Source: Candidatus Latescibacterota bacterium
Lineage (GTDB): Bacteria; JAAXHH01
DNA: 64,000 nucleotides
NCBI GenBank assembly: GCA_022821085.1
Contig: JAJEEG010000003.1
Span: forward strand, 1 to 64,000
Reading direction: 5' to 3'
The notes under the pieces were generated by a model, which worked only from the letters and a program-made list of their open reading frames with translations, ran no database searches and was not told the origin of the DNA. A program made the translations under genes and the position numbers. Position 1 is the stretch's first letter. Every line of letters starts with the position of its first letter. This document shows, piece after piece, positions 62,668 through 64,000 of this stretch.

Positions 62668-64000
62668 ATGAACAAAGACCAGCTCGTTGAACGGCTCGCG
62701 GCCGTGCTTGGCCGGGAGAACGTCATCGACGCGCCGGACCAGTTGATCGTCTACGAATGCGACGGGCTGACCATCGACCGGAACGTCCCGCACGCGGTCG
62801 TCTACCCCACCACGACGGAGGACGTCGCCGCCGTGGTCCGGATTCTTCATGAAGCGCGGATCCCCTTCGTGGCGCGCGGCGCGGGCACCGGCCTGAGCGG
62901 CGGGAGCCTGCCGCCCGACGGCGGGGTCATGATCGCGCTGACCAAAATGAACCGCATCGTGGAGGTCGACTTCCGCAACCAGCGGGCGCTGGTGGAAGCC
63001 GGCGTGGTCAACCTGCACCTGTCGAAGGAGACCGGAAAGCAGGGCTATCATTTCGTGCCGGATCCCTCGAGCCAGTACGCCTGTACCATCGGAGGAAACA
63101 TCGCCGAGAACTCGGGCGGTCCGCACACCCTGAAGTACGGGGTCACGACCAACCACACCCTGGGCGTGGAAGTGGTTCTGCCGGACGGGCGGATCACCTG
63201 GTTCGGCGGCAAGGCGGAAGACGCCGTGGGTTACGACCTGCGCGGTCTCCTGATCGGATCCGAGGGCATGCTGGGCATCGTCACGCGGGCGTGGGTCAAG
63301 CTGACCCGCCTGCCCCAGGCCTGGCGGACGTTTCTGGTGGTGTTCGACCAGGTGGAAGACGCATCGCGCGCCGTCGCCGGCGTCGTCGCCCGCGGGATCG
63401 TCCCGTCGGCCCTCGAGATGATCGACAGGGTCGCCATCGGCGCCATCGAGGCGGCCTACCATTTCGGATTCCCCCTGGACGCCGAAGCCGTGCTGATCAT
63501 CGAACTCGAGGGGCACGAGGCGGGCCTGGACACCCAGGCCGGAGCGGTGGCCGAGGTCTGCCGGGAGAATCGGGCCCGCGATATCCGCACCGCGGAGGAC
63601 GACAAGGAACGGGCCCTGCTTTGGATGAGCCGCAAGCGGGCCTTCGGCGCCATGGGGCGGCTGAGTCCCAGCTACTACGTGCAGGACGGCGTGGTTCCGC
63701 GCACGAAGATCCCGGACATCATGCGGGTCATCCAGGAGACGGCCGGGAAGTACGAACTGCTGATCGGAAACGTCTTCCACGCGGGAGACGGCAACATCCA
63801 TCCCTGTATCGCGTACGACGACCGGGACGAGGAGCAGGCGCGGAAGACCGTGGAGGCCAGTAACGAGATCCTGCGGGCCTGCGTCGACCTGGGCGGGTCC
63901 ATCACCGGGGAACACGGTATCGGGTACGAAAAGGTCGACCTGATGCCCCTGATCTTCAATGAAACGGATATCGAGGCCATGGAGACGGTCAAGACGGTGT
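62668..64000 (+). CDS. glcD: Glycolate oxidase subunit GlcD-like FAD-linked oxidase (3' end cut)
   Basis: The first 444 codons of an FAD-binding PCMH / FAD-linked oxidase C family enzyme that oxidises glycolate or another 2-hydroxy acid. PFVARGAGTGLSGGSLPP is the FAD-binding loop. PSSQYACTIGGNIAENSGG, GSEGMLGIVT and, near the edge, FHAGDGNIHP and TGEHGIGYEK are family signatures. GGAG precedes the ATG at 62668. The frame is open to the window edge, and about 15-30 residues are probably missing. glcE and glcF may follow outside. Confidence 0.95.
   Translation, partial: MNKDQLVERLAAVLGRENVIDAPDQLIVYECDGLTIDRNVPHAVVYPTTTEDVAAVVRILHEARIPFVARGAGTGLSGGSLPPDGGVMIALTKMNRIVEVDFRNQRALVEAGVVNLHLSKETGKQGYHFVPDPSSQYACTIGGNIAENSGGPHTLKYGVTTNHTLGVEVVLPDGRITWFGGKAEDAVGYDLRGLLIGSEGMLGIVTRAWVKLTRLPQAWRTFLVVFDQVEDASRAVAGVVARGIVPSALEMIDRVAIGAIEAAYHFGFPLDAEAVLIIELEGHEAGLDTQAGAVAEVCRENRARDIRTAEDDKERALLWMSRKRAFGAMGRLSPSYYVQDGVVPRTKIPDIMRVIQETAGKYELLIGNVFHAGDGNIHPCIAYDDRDEEQARKTVEASNEILRACVDLGGSITGEHGIGYEKVDLMPLIFNETDIEAMETVKTV

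Overview
The window is a GC-rich bacterial chromosome segment, almost wholly coding. It is rich in housekeeping genes and has no prophage, insertion sequence, CRISPR array or rRNA. Core genes sit beside a Gfo/Idh/MocA dehydrogenase, two xylose-isomerase-like TIM-barrel proteins, a phytanoyl-CoA-dioxygenase-like protein and a lipoprotein with Ig-like domains. That mix is common in FCB-group candidate phyla such as Latescibacterota. The taxonomic guess is inference only. Promoters are readable: at least six sites match TTGACA-N17/18-TATNNT, so a standard sigma-70-type factor is expected.

Layout. (1) 1-962, minus strand: tRNA-Thr(TGT), tRNA-Tyr(GTA), tRNA-Gly(TCC), tRNA-Thr(GGT), then tuf. This is the same order as the thrU-tyrU-glyT-thrT-tufB operon of E. 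coli. (2) 998-5828, minus: a DUF624 membrane protein, tmk, a small membrane protein, a tyrosine-phosphatase-like protein, a sugar-phosphate-isomerase-like protein and aspS. (3) 5934-21844, plus: an aromatic amino-acid supra-operon. A near-consensus promoter is followed by a 39-codon leader peptide rich in Trp, Phe and Tyr codons and by an intrinsic terminator (an attenuator). Then come trpEG (fused), trpS, trpD, trpC, trpF, aroE, aroC, aroK-aroB (fused), aroQ, trpB, trpA, an AroH-type chorismate mutase, DAHP synthase, tyrA and pheA. Only EPSP synthase (aroA) and an aromatic aminotransferase are missing. (4) 21887-23686, minus: an RqcH/NFACT protein. (5) 23949-40455, plus: yicC, gmk, rpoZ, coaBC, family-4 uracil-DNA glycosylase, dnaB, an MlaF-like ATPase, tgt, yajC, def, fmt, rsmB, ffh, rpsP, rimM, trmD, rplS, rnhB, yraN and a PHP-domain protein. 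(6) 40514-42692, minus: pyrC and ygfZ. (7) 42821-48793, plus: glyS, then a dehydrogenase, a TIM-barrel isomerase and a peptide-binding-type lipoprotein. (8) 48851-59898, minus: phytanoyl-CoA-dioxygenase-like protein, Ig-like lipoprotein, xerC, topA, smg, a HypE/PurM-like protein, an HU/IHF protein, a class II aldolase, a SelA-like protein without the PLP lysine, and a DUF2064 glycosyltransferase-like protein. (9) 60064-64000, plus: nrnA, a tandem PTPS/QueD fusion, folE and a partial glcD.

The most striking points are the attenuator whose leader carries codons for all three aromatic amino acids, placed in front of genes for all three branches plus tryptophanyl-tRNA synthetase; the SelA homologue with glycine where the catalytic lysine should be; and short tandem repeats, each with its own locus-specific unit, at many gene junctions and in several protein linkers and termini.
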